This document shows positions 16,001-31,000 of a DNA stretch of 64,000 nucleotides, one piece after another (the first letter of the stretch is position 1; each line of letters begins with the position of its first letter). The stretch is from Methylobacterium currus (lineage in GTDB: Bacteria > Pseudomonadota > Alphaproteobacteria > Rhizobiales > Beijerinckiaceae). The position numbers were made by a program, and so were the translations under genes. The stretch lies in assembly GCF_003058325.1 (NCBI RefSeq), contig NZ_CP028843.1:2762001-2826000 (forward strand), read 5' to 3'. The notes under the pieces were generated by a model that was not told where the DNA came from, ran no database searches, and saw nothing but the letters and a program-made list of their open reading frames with translations.

Positions 16001-19000
16001 GCGGTTCAGGCGAACGCCTCGAGCGCCGGCACGGTCAACGCCACGGTCAGCACGAGCGTGACCAGCGCGAGCCCCGAGCAGACCGAGGGCCAGAAGGCGA
16101 AGGAGGACCTGAAGCGCAGCGCCCTCAACACGGTGCTGGCCCGCCTGAGCCTGCCGCAGCGCAAGGACCCGTCGGCCGGCAGCGGCGGCACCGCCAGCGC
16201 GTCGAGCCGCAGCATCGGCGGCATCATCGTCCAGAACCGGATGGCGCGCGCCGCCACCGCCGAGATCACCGGCTCCGCCGTGACCAACGGCGACGCCCTC
16301 ACGGTGCGAGGCACCGACGTCGCCACCATCAACGCCAACGTCAAGCTCGTCGCCTCGAGCACGGCCGAGAGCGACGGCGGCCTCGACACCGGCAAGACCA
16401 GGCCCGCGGACTTCAAGGCCAGCGCGAGCGCGCCCGTGGCGATCGCCCTCGGTCAGCGCGTCGTGCTCGATGTCCCCACGGCGATCCCGAGCTCCCCCGA
16501 TCCGGTCAAGCCCGGCACGGCGGACGCGGTCGATCCCGGGAATCCCGGCACCCCCGCCACGCCTCCCGCCCCCGCGACGCTGACGCGGGTGGTCCAGCCG
16601 GGCGACGTGGTCCTCCTGAAGGAGGGCTACCCGGCCGAGAAGGGCGAGGCCGGCGCCTATTACCGCTATGCCGGGACCGCCGCCTCGGCGCCGATCAACC
16701 TCGCCACGACCGACTATACCGACGTCACGCTCTGGAAGAAGATCGGCCAGAAGGGTGCCGTCTTCGCCTATATGGGCGCCGACATCCCGAGCAGCGCAGC
16801 GACGAAGCTCGACCTCAAGACCCAGGATTACGGCAACCTCGACCTCTGGCGCCCGGTCCGCGAGGCCGAGGCCGTGCAGCGCAAGGCGACCGGCGCGGGC
16901 GCGACGGCGGCCGGCGGCATGGTGGTGCGCAACGAGATCGCGGGCGGCGCCACGGCGCAGATCGCCGGCGCCAGCACGATCGAGTCCGGCAGCGTCGAGG
17001 TCGCCGCCAACCGCAGCGCGACGATCACCGCCAAGGCCGAGGCGACGGCGGAGGCCACCGCCACCCTCAAGGACAAGGCGGATGCCGGCGACGCCAGCGC
17101 CGACACCGCCGGGACCGTCTCAGCCTTCGACAAGGCGCAGACCTCGAACGCGACCGCGCTCGCGATCAACGCGGTGATCGCCACCAACACCGTCAACGCG
17201 CTGGCGACGGCCGCGATCGACGGCGGCAGCGTGACGACGACCGGCGAGAGCGGCGACGTCGCGGTGACGGCCGAGACCGCCGGCTCGATCGAGGCCACGA
17301 TCGAGGCCGAGATCACCGCGAGCGCCACCGGAGCGGCCGGCACGGGCACGGGCACGGGCACCGGCAGCGGCGGCGGCGCGACCCCGCTCGCCACCCCGCC
17401 GCGCACGACCGCCCGCGCGGCCGGCGTGCAGCTCGCCTTCAATGCCGTCGGGTACGACAGCAGCAACCTGCTGTTCGACACCCTGAACGCGGTGATCGGC
17501 ACCAATCTCGGCACCGGCAGCCCGGCCCAGGCGAAAGCCACCATCGCCAACGCCGACGTCACGGCGACCGGGACGGTCAAGGCCGCGGCGCAATCGGCCG
17601 GCGCCATCACGGCCGAGCTCGGCAACAAGGTCGGCGCCAGCGTCGAGGCGGCCAACGCCTCCGCCCTCGCCGTCTCGGGCCTGGTGGCGATGAACCGCGT
17701 CAGCGGCGCGGCCACCGCCACGATCGACGGGCAGTCCGGCGCCCGGACCATCCGGGGGGCCGGCGTCGCGGTGTCCGCCACCGACGAGGCCGCGATCGAG
17801 GCCACCACCTCCGTGGGCGCGAGCGCCGCGGCGACGAAGACCGGCGACGTGACCGGCGCGACCAAGGCGGTCGATCAGCTGCTCGGCGAGTACGACTTCA
17901 CCACCGCCTCCGGCACGCGCACCGTCAATTTCGGCCAGAAGATCCGGCTCGGCACCGCCTGGACCCCGACCGGTGCCGGCAAGGGCGAGGCCGGCGCGGT
18001 CTACCAGTACATGGGCGGCACGCCGCTCGCGAACGCGGTCCTGGGCGACACCGCGCGCGACTTCTCCGACTTCTCCCTCTGGAAGAAGCTCGACGAATCG
18101 AACGTCGTGCCGGGCGGCACCACCGGCTCGCAGCCGAAGGCCGGGCGCATCGACTCGACCGGCATCGGCCTGCTCTTCGACCGCAACGAGGTCTCCGGCA
18201 AGGCGCAGGCGCTGATCACCGGCGCCCGCGTCGTCGCGACCGGTTCCGACGTCACGGTCACGGCCGAATCGGGGGCGAAGATCACCGCCTCCGATGCCAG
18301 CGTGATCGAGGGTGGCAAGGGCTTCGGCGGCGTCGCCGTGACCAACACGGTGCTGAACGGGGCAAGCGCCAGCATCGCGGCGAGCACGGTCGATGGCGGC
18401 CCCGGCCTGTCCACCGGCGGGCTCGTCGGCGTCCAGGCCCGCAACACCGGCGAGATCGAGGCCAGCGCCACCGGATCGGTGGCCGGCGAGACCGCGGCGG
18501 TCGGCTTCGTGCTGGCCTTCAACGCGGTCGGCTACCAGCAGGGCAACATCCTCTTCAACGCCGTCGACACGATCGTCGGCGACCCGCTGATCGCCTCGGC
18601 GACCCAGGCGGAGCAGCCCGCCAACGCCACCGCATCGATCACCGGAACGGTGGTCAAGGCCGGCGGCGACGTCGCGGTCGGGGCCGAGAATTCCGCCCAG
18701 ATCGGCGCCGAGGTCGGCAACGAGGTCACGCAGGCCACCGCCGAGGATTACGAGCACGCGGCGAAGACCGGCGCGCGCGGCGTCTCGGCCGGGGCGATCC
18801 TGGCCAGCAACAAGGTCAGCGGCCGGGCCGAGGCCTTCATCGGCGCCCCGACCGTCGGGGCGACGGTGCCCGCGACCAGCCAGGGCAGCGTCGCCTCGGC
18901 CTTCGGCGGCGTCGCCGTGACGGCGACGAACGAGGCGGGCGTGACCTCGTCGAGCACCCTCGTCAGCGCGTCGGCGGTCGACGGGGTCGTCGCCGAGGTG

Positions 19001-22000
19001 GCGAGGATCGCCGAGGCGCGGGCCCTCAACACCTACGACTACACGACGAAGTCGGGCACCAAGACCGTCCTGACCGGCGACCGCGTGCGCCTCGCCGCGA
19101 ACTACAATCCCGGCACGGCGACCACCAAGGGAATCAACGGGCAGGTCTACGTCTATATCGGCGCGAAGGCCGCGCTCGATCTCGGCGCGGTCGATTACAG
19201 CGACGCGACGAAGTGGCTGAACGTGGCGGAGGGCGTGACCGTCACCGAGGCGCCGACGAAGCCCTCCGACACCGCCGGCACCACCTCGGACGCCAAGGCG
19301 ATCACCACGGTCAGCGAGGACGCGGGCTCCAACACCACCACCACGGTCAAGAAGACCCGCGCCCGCTACTCGTCGCTCGACGGCTACCAGTACATGCGCG
19401 TCGGCGAGGCCGTGAAGCTCTCGGTCAACGACACCGAGTCCACCGGCATCCGCGGCGCGATCTACATCTATCGCGGTCCCGACAACGCCAAGGTCACGCT
19501 CCGGGGAGCGGACTATACCAGCTCGGACTGGGTGAGCGCGCTCGCCCTCTCGGCCGCGCCGCAGATCGACAAGATCGCACTGCCCCCGGCGGTGACCGGC
19601 GAGGCTACGAAGACCGACAGCGGCGTGACGCCGACGACGGAACCGGACGCCAAGGACCCGGTCACCAACGCCGTCACGGTCCCGGCCAGCGCCGCCCCGA
19701 CCCCGGCCCCCGCCTCCAAGGCCTTCGGCGGCCTCATCGTCATGAACGAGGTGACCGGCGGCGCGCTCGCCCGCGTCACCGATGCCACCGTCGCGGCGCA
19801 GGGCGATCTCTCGGTCCTGTCCACCGACAAGAGCGACATCGCCGCCACGGTGGTGAGCACCGTCACCGCGTCGGGCGGCCAGGCGTTCAAGTCGGCGGCA
19901 GCGCCCGCCCCGGGCGAGCCGGCGCGCAATTCCGGCACGCTGATCGCCGCGAACGGCATCGCGGTCACCAACGTCGTGCGCGGCGGGGCCGAGGCCTCGA
20001 TCCTGCGCAGCACCGCCACGGCCGCGGACGGTTCGCTCACGGTCCAGGCCGACAACGAGGCCGGCGTCGATGCGCGGCTGCGGGCCTCCTCGACCACGAC
20101 GGGCGGGGACAATGGCGGCGTCTCCGGCGCCGTCACGCTCGCCTTCAACTCGGTCGGCTACCAGACCCAGAACCTGCTCTTCAACACGCTCGACGCGCTG
20201 ATCGGCTCGCCGACCCTGGCGGACGCGTTCGGCGGCGAGGTCGGCTCGGGCGCCAAGGCGACGATCGTCGCCTCCAGGGTCTCGGCGGGCACCGACATCG
20301 CGGTGGCGGCCAACGCCGCCGCGGCGATCAACGCGACGGTGAGCAACGCGGCGCTCAGCAGCACCGACGCTCTCAAGGGGTCGGGCGGCAGCGGCTTCGG
20401 CGTCGTCCTCGCCTCGAACAAGGTCAGCGGCAGCGCGACCGCGGCGATCGACAATGCCGGGCTCCCGGTCGACACGGCGGGCGGCACCGACACCGCCGTG
20501 GCGGGCGGCGGGGTGCGCGTCGCGGCGGTCGATTCGAACGGCATCGCCTCGAACGTCCAGATCGTGACCAGCTCGACGGTGACCAAGTCCGACGGCGGCA
20601 AGGTCACGAATCAGAGCAAGCTCAACAAGCTCCTGCCGTCGGACTTCTCGACCGACCCGAACGAGGTCCAGGCCGCGACGGTCCAGGGCAACCTCGTGCG
20701 CAACCGCCGGGACCTGCTGCCCGCCGAGGTGACCGCCCTCGAGGACAAGGTCGTCGCCCAGGTCGCCAAGGCGAAGGAGCTCGCCAGCGGCCTCTTCGAC
20801 AAGCTCCAGGGCCTGGAGGACCAGGCCAAGGGCCTGGTCGAGAAGCTCACCACCCTCGATTCGGCGCTGCTGACCGCGCTCGACGGCGCCATCGCGGATG
20901 CGATCGACGGCGTCGTCACCACGATCGCCGCCAAGGCCGACGCCTCGGTCGAGAACCAGACCCTCAAATCCGCGCTGGTCCTCGCCAAGACCAAGCTCCA
21001 GGGCGCGGTCGACGGCAAGGCCGAGGGCCGCAAGGCGGCGATCGAGGGGCTGATCGAGGCCTCCGGCATCGGGCTCCTGCGCGACGAGGCGCTGCGGGCC
21101 GGGTCCGAGGCGCAGAAGCGCCTCGGCACCCTGCTCGGTCAGGAACTCAGCGTCGCGAGCCTGAAGAAGGAGGCGCAGGCCCAGATCGACCGGATCAAGG
21201 AGCGGATCGACGGGTTCCTGGCGCCGCTCGGGCTCTCGCTCTCGGATTTCGGCGACTTCGATTCCGCCGCTGCCGCGAAGCTCACGGCGAACCGGCAGGA
21301 GGTGAGCTTCGGCACGCGGGTGCGCATCGGCGAGGGCTACACCAAGCCGACCTTCGATCTGCGCAGCGCCTCCGCCGCCACCGTCACCATCAAGACCGGC
21401 AACACGCTCGCCACCGCGGGCGGCCAGATCTGGAAATACGTCGGCACGAGCGCGATCAAGGACGCCCTCCTCGCCTCGGTCGACCTCACCACGAAGACCG
21501 CCGGCAACGCCGACTGGGTCAAGATCGCCAACAGCGCCTCGGACTACAAGGCCGGCGACATCTTCGTCTATATGGGCGCCGGCCCGGCGACGCTCGACCT
21601 CGCGGCGACGGATTTCACCAACAAGCTGCTCTGGAAGCGGTCGCTCGACTCGTCGTTCATCCCCGACGACTTCAAGCTGCCGGGCAGCGGCGCGACGCCG
21701 GCGGCGCCCGCGCCGGCCACGGACGCGAGCGAGACCCAGGCGCCGACCGGGGACCCCTCCGCGGCCAACCCGGCGGCGGCGACGCGCCCGCAATCCGCCT
21801 CGGCGCTCGGCCTCGGCGGCCTCGTGGTGCTCAACAGCGTCCACGGCGACGCGACCGCGCGGATCACGGATGCGCGCGTGACGAGCGGGACGGGCGCGAT
21901 CGAGGTCGCGGCCAGCGAGACCGGGACGATCGAGGCCAAGGCCGACAGCGCCGCCACGGTGAAGTCGGCGAGCTCCTACAAGCCGACCGGCGGCCAGGCG

Positions 22001-25000
22001 GCCGACAGCTCGCAGACCAGAAGCCTGGCGCTCGGCGGCGTGATCGCCACCAACGCCGTCCTCGGTGCGGCCAGCGCGACGGTGCAGAACGCCACCCTCG
22101 ACGGCGGCGACGGCGTCACGGTGTCGGCGGACGACACGGCGGAGATCGCCGCCACCAACAAGAACGCCACCTCCAGCGACGGCAGCGCGGTCGCGGTCAC
22201 GCTCGCCTTCAACACGATCGGCTGGCGCGAGCAGAACGTCCTGTTCCGGGCGGTCGACACGCTCACGGGCGATCCGGTGATCGCCAACGCCCAGCACCTC
22301 GACGACACCCCGGCGGGCGCCCGGGCGTCGATCGCCGGGAGCGCGGTCACCACCGGCGCCGGTGCGTCGCTCGCCGTTCAGGCGACGGACCGGGCGACGA
22401 TCGCCGCCACGCTGACCAACAAGGCCAGCGCCTCGAACACCGCGCTGAAGGACGCGAGCGCCCTGGCGCTCGGCTTCGCGCTGTCGAGCAACCTCGTCAA
22501 CACCCGTGCCGTCGCCGAGATCGACGGCTCCGCCTCGGCGACCTCGGTGGATGCCGGCGGCGCGGTGACGATCAAGGCCTCCAGCACCGCCGTGATCGAT
22601 GCGGAGAATTCCCTCTCCTCGATCGCCAGCCTCACCAAAAAGAGCCTGCTGCAGGACTTCGCCGACAAGGTTCTCGGCAACTACACCTACACGACCCTCT
22701 CGGGCAGTCGGCAGGTCAAGTTCGGCGATACGGTCTACACCAAGGACGCGTCGGGCGAGAAGATCTACGTCTATTACGGCCCCACGACCACCATCGATTT
22801 CGCGAAATTCGACCCGACGAAGTCGTGGCGGGAGAACAATCTCCGCGAGTTCGTGAAGTTCCTGCCGCCGGGGATCCTCAATCTCGGCGAGAGCAAGGAC
22901 GTGGGCGGCTCCTCGCAGCCGGCCGCGGGCGGCGGCGGCACCGGCGGCGGCACCGGAGGCGGCACGGGCCAGGCGGCGGCCAAGCCCTACGCCGTCGCGG
23001 TCAGCGGCATCCTGGTCCAGAACAGCATCCGCAGCGACGCGACCGCGGCGCTGAGGGACGTCACGGTCGAGAAGGCCGGCGACGTCACGGTCCAGGCCGA
23101 CCAGAGCAGCACGATCACCGCGACCGTCGCCAGCAAGGTCGAGTCGAAGCTGAAGCCCGGCCAGGAGGCGGGCAAGACCTCCCTCGCCATCGGCGGCGTG
23201 ATCGCCGGCAACGCCGTTCTCGGCTCGGCGAGCGCGACGATCACCGGCAGCACGCTCGGCGACCCCGCCCAATCCGCCACGGTCGGCGCCGTGACGGCGG
23301 CCGCCACCAACGCCGCGACGATCACCGCCACGGTCGACAGCACCGTCGATTCGAGCGGGACCGCGGTCGGCGTGACGCTGGCCGCCAACAAGATCGGCGT
23401 CTCCTCGCAGAACTTCCTGCTCGACCTCGTCGACGCGATCGCCGGCACCGACCTGGCGACCACGATCCAGGGCCAGTCGCCCTTCGCCGCCCGGGCGAGC
23501 ATCGCCTCGACCCCGGTCAACGCCACGGGGCCGGTCACGGTCGCCGCGCACTCGCATGCGACGATCAACAGCGCGATCAAGAATGCCGTCACCAGCATCG
23601 GCGAGGCGACGACCAGCGTCGGCGTGGTGAGCGCCCTCAACCTCGTCAAGCTGGCCACCGCCGCCGACATCACCGGGGGCGGCAGCCTGACCACCGGCGG
23701 CGTCGCGGTGACCGCGACGAGCGAGTCCGCCATCGCGGCGGATGTCAGCGCTCCGGTGACGGCGGTGGTCTACCGCCTGCCCGACACGAACGGGGCGGGC
23801 GGCACTGGCTCCGGCACCGGGACCGGCGGCAGCGGTTCCGGGAGCGGCGGCACCACCACGACCTCGATCACGGTCGGGCTGAGCATCGCCCGCAACACGA
23901 TCGTCGATGCCGCGCTGAGCGCAGGCATCGACGGCGTCGACAGCCTGACCGCCACCGACGGCAAGGTCACGGTGGCGGCGCAGAGCGCGGCGGCGATCCA
24001 CGCCGCGGCGGCGGCGACCGCGGTCGCGGCGATCGTCAGCAAGGAGACGGGCAACAACGTCGGCTTCGCGGGCGGCGGCGCGCTCGGGTTCAACACCATC
24101 CTGGGCGGCGTCGACGCCCATATCGCGAACAGCGCCATCCGGGCGACCGGGACCACCCGCGAGACCGCGCAGGGCACCGGCGGCAGCGGTGCGGTCGACG
24201 TCTCGGCGCGCAACGCCTCGACGATCGCGGCCGACATCGAGGCCACGGCCGCGTCGGTGGTCGTCGGCAAGGACTCCGCCTCCGCCTTCGCGATCGGCGT
24301 CTCGCTCGCCTTCAACATGATCGGCTTCTACGGAAGCGGCCTGCCGACCGGGAACGGCTTCGGCCCCGGGACCACGTCCTCCCTCGACGTCTCGGCCCGG
24401 ATCACCAAGACCAAGGTGAATGCCGACCGGCGCGTCTCGGTCGCCTCGGGCTCCGCGGCGGCGGTCGACGCGTCGATCGGCGCCACCGCGGCGGCGGTCG
24501 GCGCGTCGAGCGGCGGCGGCAGCTCGGGCTCGGGCAACACCTCGCTCGCGGGAGCCGGCCTCTATGCCGGCAACAAGATCGTCACCGCCGTCACGGCGCT
24601 GATCGACGGCACCGGGCGGGCCGATGCCGCCGTCGCGTCGGGCACGGAGGGCGTCGCCGTCAGGGCGCGGGACGAATCCGCCATCACGACCAAGGCCCGC
24701 GCCATCGCGGTCGCGGCCAATGTCAGCACCAAGTCGAGCGGCAACGGCACCTCCGTCGCCATCGGCGGCTCGTTCTCGACCAACGACATCGCCAGCGACG
24801 TGACGGCGGCGATCCGCGCCGTCCCGACGGTGTCCGGCGCCGGTACGGTCTCGGCCGTGGCCGAGCGCGCGGCGAGCATCACGGCGCAGACCATCGCCGC
24901 CTCGGTCACCGCTGAGGTCAGCGGACAGGGCACGGGCTTCGGGCTGAGCGGCGGCGGCGCCGTCGCGCTCAACACCATCGCGGGCTCGACGATCGCCGAG

Positions 25001-28000
25001 ATCACCGATTCGGCCCTCGGCTCGGGCAACGGTGCGGTCGGCGGCGTCACGGTCTCGGCAACCGACACCTCGTCGGTGCAGGCGCTCACCGGCGCCCTCT
25101 CGATCGCGGCCGGCATCGCCGCGAAGGATTCGGCGACCGGCGTCGCCGTCGGCGTCTCCGTCTCCACCAACAGCGTCGGCAGCGGCGCGCAGGTGCGCGC
25201 CTCGCTGCTGCGCAGCCCGGTCAACGCCACGGGGGCGGTCGCCGTCACGGCGAGCACGGCCCGGACGGTGGACGCCACCGTCGTCGCCGCGGCCATCGGC
25301 ATCGCGGCCTCCGGCTCGGGCTCCTCGACGAGCGTCAGCCTCTCGGGGGCGGGCGCCGGCAACACCGTCGGCGCCGCCACGGTGGCGGAGATCGCCGACG
25401 CGGCGACCCTCGCGGCGAGCGGCGTCACGGTCGCGGCCGGCAACAGCTCGGCCATCACCGCCAATCTCGGCGCTCTCTCTCTCGCGGTGGCGCTCGGCCA
25501 GGAGAAGGCGGTCTCGGTGGCGCTCGGCGCCAGCGTCGCGGTCAACCGCATTGCCGGCGACGTGGCGGCCCGGGTGGCGAACGTCGCCAGCCTCGCTTCC
25601 GGCGCGGGCGGCCTGTCCGTCGCGGCGACGAATTCCGGGCGCATCAAGACCGTGGCGGCGGCGGCGAGCCTCGCCGCCGGGGCGAGCGCCAGCAGCAGCG
25701 GCGTCGGCGTGGCCGCCGCCGGGGCGGGCGCGGTCAACCTGATCGACAGCACCACCTCGGCGCTGGTCGAGGGCGGCGCCGTCACTTCCGGCGGCGCGGT
25801 CGGCGTGACCGCCGGCAGCACGCTCGCGATCCAGGCCGACATCGTCGGCGCGGCGGCGTCGATCGGCGCCTCGGGCGGCGGCTCGGCCGGAGCCGGGGCG
25901 CTCGGCGTGGCCATCGCGTACAACCAGATCGGCGCCTGGACCGCCTACGACGCGGCGACGAACCGGATCTCCGACACGCCCGTCCAGGGCAACCGCGCGG
26001 GTGTCACCGCCACCCTGCGCAACGCACGGGTCGATGCGACCGGCGCGCTCACGGTCGCCGCCGCCACGACCAACACGGTCACGGCCACGATCGTGGCGGT
26101 CGCGGCCGCGCTCTCCGGCGGCAGCCAGAACGGCGGCGCGGTCAGCGCGGGCGGCACCTTCGCCCAGAACTTCATCGGTCTCGCCACGCAGGCGACGATC
26201 GACGGCGACGGCACCGGCGCCACGCCCGGAATCCGCGCCGCGAGCGCCGCCGTGACGGCGGCCGACACCTCGACCATCACCACCACGGCCCTGTCGGCGA
26301 GCCTCGCGGTCGGCGCCGGCGGCACCACCGGCGTCGCGGTCTCGATCGGCGCGAGCATCGCGCTCAACCGGATCGCCAACGACGTCGCGGCGACGATCAC
26401 GCGGGTCGACCAGGGCCTGAAGACCACGAGCGGCGGGCTCGTGCTCTCGGCGAAGTCGGCCGGCACGATCGAGGCCGTCGCGGCCTCGGCGGCCCTCAGC
26501 ATCGGCGCCGGCGGCTCCAACGGCGTGGCGGTCGCCGGCGCGGGCGCCTTCGCGTCGAACGTGATCACCACCAGCACCCGGGCGACCGGAAGCGAGAGCC
26601 GGCTCGACAGCGCCGGCGACCTCGCGGTCGCGGCGGAGGCCTCCGCCGCCATCACCGCGCGCATCGTGGCGGCCTCGCTCGCCGCCGGGGTCGGCGGCAG
26701 CAATGGCGTCGGGGTCGGCATCGGTGCGGCGGCGGCCGAGAACCGCATCGGCACCTGGACCAGCACCGGCAGCGGCAAGGACCGGCGCGACACCCTGGCG
26801 GCCGGCGGCGGCACCGTCGTCGAGGCCTCGCTCACCCGCGTGAGGACGCAGGCGACCGGCACCCTCAGCCTCGACGCGCAGTCGAAGAACACCATCAACG
26901 CCCTCGTGGCCGCGGCCTCGGTGGCGATCGGCGGCGGCGGCAGCACCGGCGTCGGCGTCGCCGCCGGCGGCACCGTGGTGGTCAACGCCATCGCGGTCTC
27001 GGCCCGGGCCTTCATCGAGGGAGCCGGCGTCCAGGGCAGCGCCATCGCCAGCAACGCCGTCACCGCGGGGGCGGTGCGGATCAGCGCCACCGACAGCTCG
27101 GCCATCGCGGCGACCGCCGGCACCGCCTCGATCAGCGCCGGCCTCGGCGGCTCGGCGGGCGTGGGCGTCTCGGTGGGCGTCGCGCTCGCCCTCAACAGCA
27201 TCGCCAACACGGTCGAGGCGGCGGTCGCCGACGTGACGGACGGGCTCTCGGCGACGGGGGCGGTCTCCGTGGCGGCGCGCAGCGCGGCCACGATCTCCAC
27301 CAGCACCACCGCGGCGGCGGTCAGCGTCGGCGGCGGCGGCTCGGCCGGCGTGTCGGTCTCGGCCGGCGGCGCCTTCGCGTTCAACGCGATCGTCACGGCG
27401 ACGAAGGCGCATGTCGACGCCAGCCGGATCACCGGCAGCGCCAGCCTCGCGGTCGCCGCGGAGGCCGCCTCCACCATCACCGCCACCGTGCTCGCCGCAG
27501 CCTTCTCGGCCGGGGCCGGCGGCTCGGCCGGCATCGGCGTCGGGGTGGGGGCCTCCGCGGCCGCCAACCAGATCGGCGCCTGGTCGACGAGCGGCAGCGA
27601 CCGCAACCGCGTCGACACGCCGACGATCGGCGGCGAATCGAGCGTGCTCGCCACGATCGCCGGCAGCAGCATCGCCACCACCGGCGCGCTCGCGGTGACG
27701 GCGACCTCGAACCAGACCATCGAGGCCCAGGTCGCGGCCGCATCGGCCGCCATCGGCGGCGGCGGCTCGGCCGGCGTCGGGGTGGCGGCGGCGGGCGTCG
27801 CCGTCACCAACGCGGTCGGCGTCGTCACCCGGGCGGTCATCGACGGGGACGGGGCGACCGGAATCGCGGCCGGCAGCGTCGCGCTCGACGCCTCGGACCG
27901 GTCGAGCATCCGGGCCCTGGCCGGATCGGCCTCCCTCGGCGGCGCCGGCGGTGGCGCCGCCGGTGTGGCGGTCGCGGTCGGATTCACCCTCGCCCTCAAC

Positions 28001-31000
28001 AGCGTCTCGGGCGCGGTCGAGGCGGCGATCCGCAACACGGATACCGGCCTCACCGCCCAGACCGGCGACGTGACCGTCACGGCCCGCCGGACGGGCAGCA
28101 TCTTCGCGGCGGCCGCGGCGGCGGCTTTGTCGGTCGCGGGCGGCGGCGCGGCCGGCATCGGCGTCAGCGGCGGCGGCGCCTTCGCGTCGAACGCGATCCT
28201 CGGCTCGGTCAACGCGACCGTGCAGGCGAGCCGCGTCACCAGCGCGGGGGCGCTCGCCGTCAGTGCCGCGGCGAGTTCCGCGATCACCGCGATCATCTCC
28301 GCGGTGGCTGCCGCGGGCGGCGGAGGCGGCGCGGCCGGCGTCGGCGTCGCCATCGGCGTCGCGGGGGCCGAGAACCGGATCGGCGGCTGGTCGAGCGGCG
28401 TCGACGGGAGCGGCCAGCGGGTCGATACCGCGACCGGCAGCGCCATGGGCGTGCAGGCGGCGGTCATCGATTCCGCGCTGGCCGTCACCGGCGCCCTCGG
28501 CGTCACCGCGACCGCCGAGCAGGCGATCACCGCGACCATCGTCGCGGCCGCCGCGGCGATCAACGGCGGCGGCGCGGCCGGCGTCTCGGTGACGGCGGCC
28601 GGCTCGGTCGCCGCCAACGCGATCGCGGTGGCGACGCACGCGATCATCCAGGGCGACGGCACCGGCATCCGCGCCGGCAGCGTCACGGTCTCGGCGCGGG
28701 ACGCCTCGGCGATCAGCGCGATCACCGGGGCCGCCTCGCTGGCGGGCTCCGGCGGCGGCGCCGCGGGCGTGAGCGTGGCGGTGGGCTTCGCGCTCGCCCT
28801 CAACAGCATCGCCGACGACGTGCAGGCCTCGATCGACGGGGCGAATGACGGCCTCGCCGCCACGGCGGGCAGCATCTCGGTCGCCGCCACCAGCACCGGC
28901 ACGATCCGGGCGGTCTCGGCGGCGGCGGCGGTCACGATCGCCGGCGGTGGCGCCGCCGGCGTCGGCGTCTCCGGCGGCGGCGCGGGAGCGCGCAACGCCA
29001 TCGGCTCGAAGACCGACGCCTTCGTGACCAACAGCCGCCTCTCCGCGCAGGGCGCGGTGGGCATCGCCGCGAGCGCGGATGCGGCCATCACGGCGAGCAT
29101 CGACGCGGCGGCGGCCTCGGGCGGCGGCGGCGGCGCGGCCGGCATCGGCGCGGCGATCGGCATCGCGGCGGCGAGCAACCAGATCGGCAACGGGAGCGAG
29201 GTCCAGGCCTACATGGCCGGCTCCACGCTCGACGCCACAGGTGCGCTCAGCGTCAACGCCCTGTCGCAGCAGACGATCCAGGCCCTGCTGGTGGCGGCCT
29301 CGGCCTCGATCCAGGGCGGCGGCGCGGCGTCGGCCAGCGTCGCCGGCTCGGTCAGCGGCGTCGTCAACACCGTCACTGTGCCGACGCGGGCCTTCATCCG
29401 CGATGCCGCCGCCGGCGGCATCCGGGCGGCGAGCGTCGCCGTCACGGCGGCGAACCGCGCCACGATCACGGCGATCGCCGGAGCGGTCGGCGTGGCGGGC
29501 GGCGGCGCGGGCGTCGCCAGCGTCGGCCTCACGGTCGCCGCGACGGTGGCGACCAACACCATCGCCAACGACACCGAAGCCTATCTGCGCGACCTCGGCA
29601 ACGGGCTGACCGCCACGGGCGGCGGCGTCGCGGTCTCGGCCACCGACGGCGCGAGCATCGCCGCCACCGTCTCGGCGGCGACCATCAGCCTCGGCGGCGC
29701 CGGCATCGCCAACGTCCAGGTGGCGGGCGGCGGCGCCTCGGCGCTCAACGTCATCACCGGCAGCACCCGGGCCCTCGTCGACACCAGCGGCACGGGGCTC
29801 AACAGGATCACCAGCGCGGGCGACGTCGCCGTGACGGCGGCGAGCACCGCCGCGATCGCCGCGACCGTGGCCTTCGCCAGCGTGGCGGGCGGCGGCGCCG
29901 GCATCGCCAGCGTCCCGGTGGCGCTCGGCCTCGGCGGCGCGCAGAACCTGGTCGGCACGTGGTCGACGGACGACAACGGCCAGCGCCGCGAGCGGCCGCT
30001 CCAGACCGGCAGCAGCGCCGTCCAGGCGCGCATCGCCGACACCCGCCTCGACGCGCAGGGCGGCGTCGCGGTGTCCGCGACATCCACCAGCACCATCCGG
30101 GCGACCGTCACGGCGGCCGCCGCGGTGGTCACCGGCGCCCTCGTCGGCGTCGGCGTCGCCGGGGCGGGGTCCTATTCGGGCAACGCGATCGGGCTCTCTA
30201 CCAGCGCCTCGATCGATGGCGCCACCACGCAGGTCACGGCCGGCGACGTCAGCGTCACGGCGCGGGACACCGCGACGGAATCGGTGTCCGTCGGCACCGC
30301 CGCCATCGCGGCGGCCTTCGGCGCCGTGGGCGTCGCGCCCGCGATCGGCGTGGCGACCGCCCTCAACGTCATCACCAGCACCGTCACGGGCGCGATCAAC
30401 GCGGCCACCGTGACCGCCCGCACCGGCGGCGTCGCCGTCCAGGCGCTGTCGACGCCCACCATCAGCGCCGACGTGGCGGCGGCCTCCGCCGCCCTGTCGG
30501 GCGGCGGCGTCGGCGTCAGCGTGGCCGGCGGCGGCGCCGTCGCCACCAACCTGATCGGCGGCGCGACCCGGGCGACCGTGATCGACGCCACGCTCGGGGC
30601 CGGGACCGGCATCACCGTGCATGCCGAGAACAATGCGGCGATCACCGCCCGCACGGTCGCGCTGGCGGCCGCGGCCTCGGTGGGTGGCGTGTCCGTCGGG
30701 GTCAGCCTCGGCGTCAGCACCGCGTTCAACATCATCGGCTTCACCACCCAGAACCGCGAGATCCTCGACGGGACGACCGCCCGCCAGGCTCTCGCGGTCG
30801 AGGCCCTGGCGAGCAACGCGAGCCTGACCGCCAGCGGCCGGCTCGAGGTCAGCGCGCAGGCGAACCAGGCCATCACGGCGCTCACCGCCGCCGGCGCCGT
30901 CGCGATCGGCGGCGGCGGGGCGGCCAGCGCCCAGGGCGCCGGGGCCGGGGCGGGCACCCGCAACGAGGTGTCGGCGGGGGTCACCGCGCATATCGAGGGC

